DNA of 6,287 nt, taken from Christensenellaceae bacterium. Lineage in GTDB: Bacteria > Bacillota > Clostridia > Christensenellales > Borkfalkiaceae. Shown in pieces: positions 6,162 to 6,287 of this stretch (positions are counted from its first letter, which is position 1; every line of letters starts with the position of its first letter). The stretch spans positions 1-6,287 of the forward strand of contig CAOMHR010000098.1 in NCBI GenBank assembly GCA_948482865.1. Reading direction: 5' to 3'. The notes beneath the pieces are model-generated. The model did no database searches and was not told where the DNA came from. It was given only the letters and a program-made list of their open reading frames with translations. The position numbers were made by a program, and so were the translations under genes.

Positions 6162-6190
6162 ATTTTAACACCAACGCCGCATTTAGTCAA
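6162..6190 (-). promoter_or_regulatory. Promoter giving a leaderless minus-strand transcript
   Basis: Read on the minus strand, TTGACT (6190-6185) and TAAAAT (6167-6162) are separated by exactly 17 bases, close to sigma-A consensus. Only AACCGT lies between the -10 and the ATG at 6155-6153. A typical start 6-8 bases downstream of the -10 would fall on or next to the A of the start codon. Confidence 0.75.
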
Positions 6191-6195
6191 GCGAT

Positions 6196-6236
6196 AAAAA
6201 AACCGCCGCCCGCGCCCTGAAAAGCGCGCGGGCGGC
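6196..6236 (-). terminator. Intrinsic terminator for an incoming minus-strand transcript
   Basis: The arms 6205-6215 and 6226-6236 (GCCGCCCGCGC and its exact complement) enclose a 10-base loop. On the minus strand the stem is followed by GG and seven T (6202-6196), a strong terminator. It must serve a gene lying to the right of the window. It sits 5 bases before the -35 of the next minus-strand gene and so insulates it. On the + strand only an AT-rich tract follows. Confidence 0.85.
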
Positions 6237-6251
6237 TTATTAATTAATAAG
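6236..6251. repeat. Perfect 16-base palindrome
   Basis: CTTATTAATTAATAAG reads the same on both strands. It directly abuts the terminator stem. It could be an operator-like dyad or the AT-rich tail of the terminator region. No gene start in this window is positioned to use it. Confidence 0.6.
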
Positions 6252-6287
6252 GAATACAATGCGCCCCGCCGAGAGACCCTTAGGCGG
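6240..6287 (-). other. Window-edge segment with short hairpin; possible gene end
   Basis: One minus-strand frame is open from the window edge for 15 codons (PPKGLSAGRIVFLIN) and stops with TAA at 6242-6240, just before the terminator. That would suit the 3' end of a minus-strand gene. However, CCGCC (6266-6270) and GGCGG (6283-6287) also form a hairpin with a 12-base loop, so the segment may be non-coding RNA or a dispersed repeat. Too little is visible to decide. Confidence 0.25.

Noticed and set aside
5463..6197. 244-codon open frame on the + strand opposite the minus-strand membrane protein
   Set aside because: It starts with TTG without a ribosome binding site, is unusually rich in Phe, Arg and Cys, and is the antisense of a gene with a good promoter and clear membrane helices. 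It is also in the wrong direction for the terminators.

Overview
The window looks like a chromosomal segment from a Clostridia-type Firmicute, probably an uncultured gut lineage. The evidence is an operon that joins a DUF5685-family protein to a degenerate J-domain protein (a pairing I associate with Clostridia), short intergenic gaps, sigma-A-like promoters with an extended -10, and moderate GC with GCG/CGC-rich codon use. I see no transposase, integrase, phage gene, tRNA, rRNA or CRISPR array. The species cannot be named from this sequence alone.

Left part (1-768): a single gene for a small secreted lipoprotein (140-592) has its own promoter and ends in a perfect GC-rich inverted repeat (614-639). 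The sequence in front of it (1-122) is a diverged copy of the sequence in front of trpS (629-751). The similarity covers one hairpin arm, a 21-base block and an almost identical 35-36-base promoter core. The lipoprotein gene therefore sits as a repeat-flanked unit upstream of trpS, and it is visibly more AT-rich than its neighbours.

Central part (769-5407): a compact + strand operon with five tightly packed genes and one small gene. The order is trpS (tryptophanyl-tRNA synthetase), a DUF5685 protein, a J-like/TPR protein with a cysteine-cluster tail (20-base overlap), a polytopic membrane protein (6-base gap), and an RlmD/TrmA-family 23S rRNA uracil-5 methyltransferase (4-base ATGA overlap). 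A 48-residue small ORF follows, and a strong bidirectional terminator at 5371-5407 closes the unit. The two end enzymes are translation housekeeping. The three middle genes have no established role; two of them are cysteine-rich and translationally overlapped, which suggests they work together. The DUF5685 protein carries two Asp-rich motifs that resemble those of head-to-head isoprenoid synthases, which I consider the most interesting lead in the window.

Right part (5408-6287): a minus-strand gene for a two-helix membrane protein with a cytosolic C-terminal domain (6155-5529) converges on the same terminator. Its promoter lies so close to the ATG that the mRNA should be leaderless. Immediately upstream is a strong minus-strand terminator for a transcript entering from beyond the window, followed by a perfect 16-base palindrome and a partial hairpin at the window edge.
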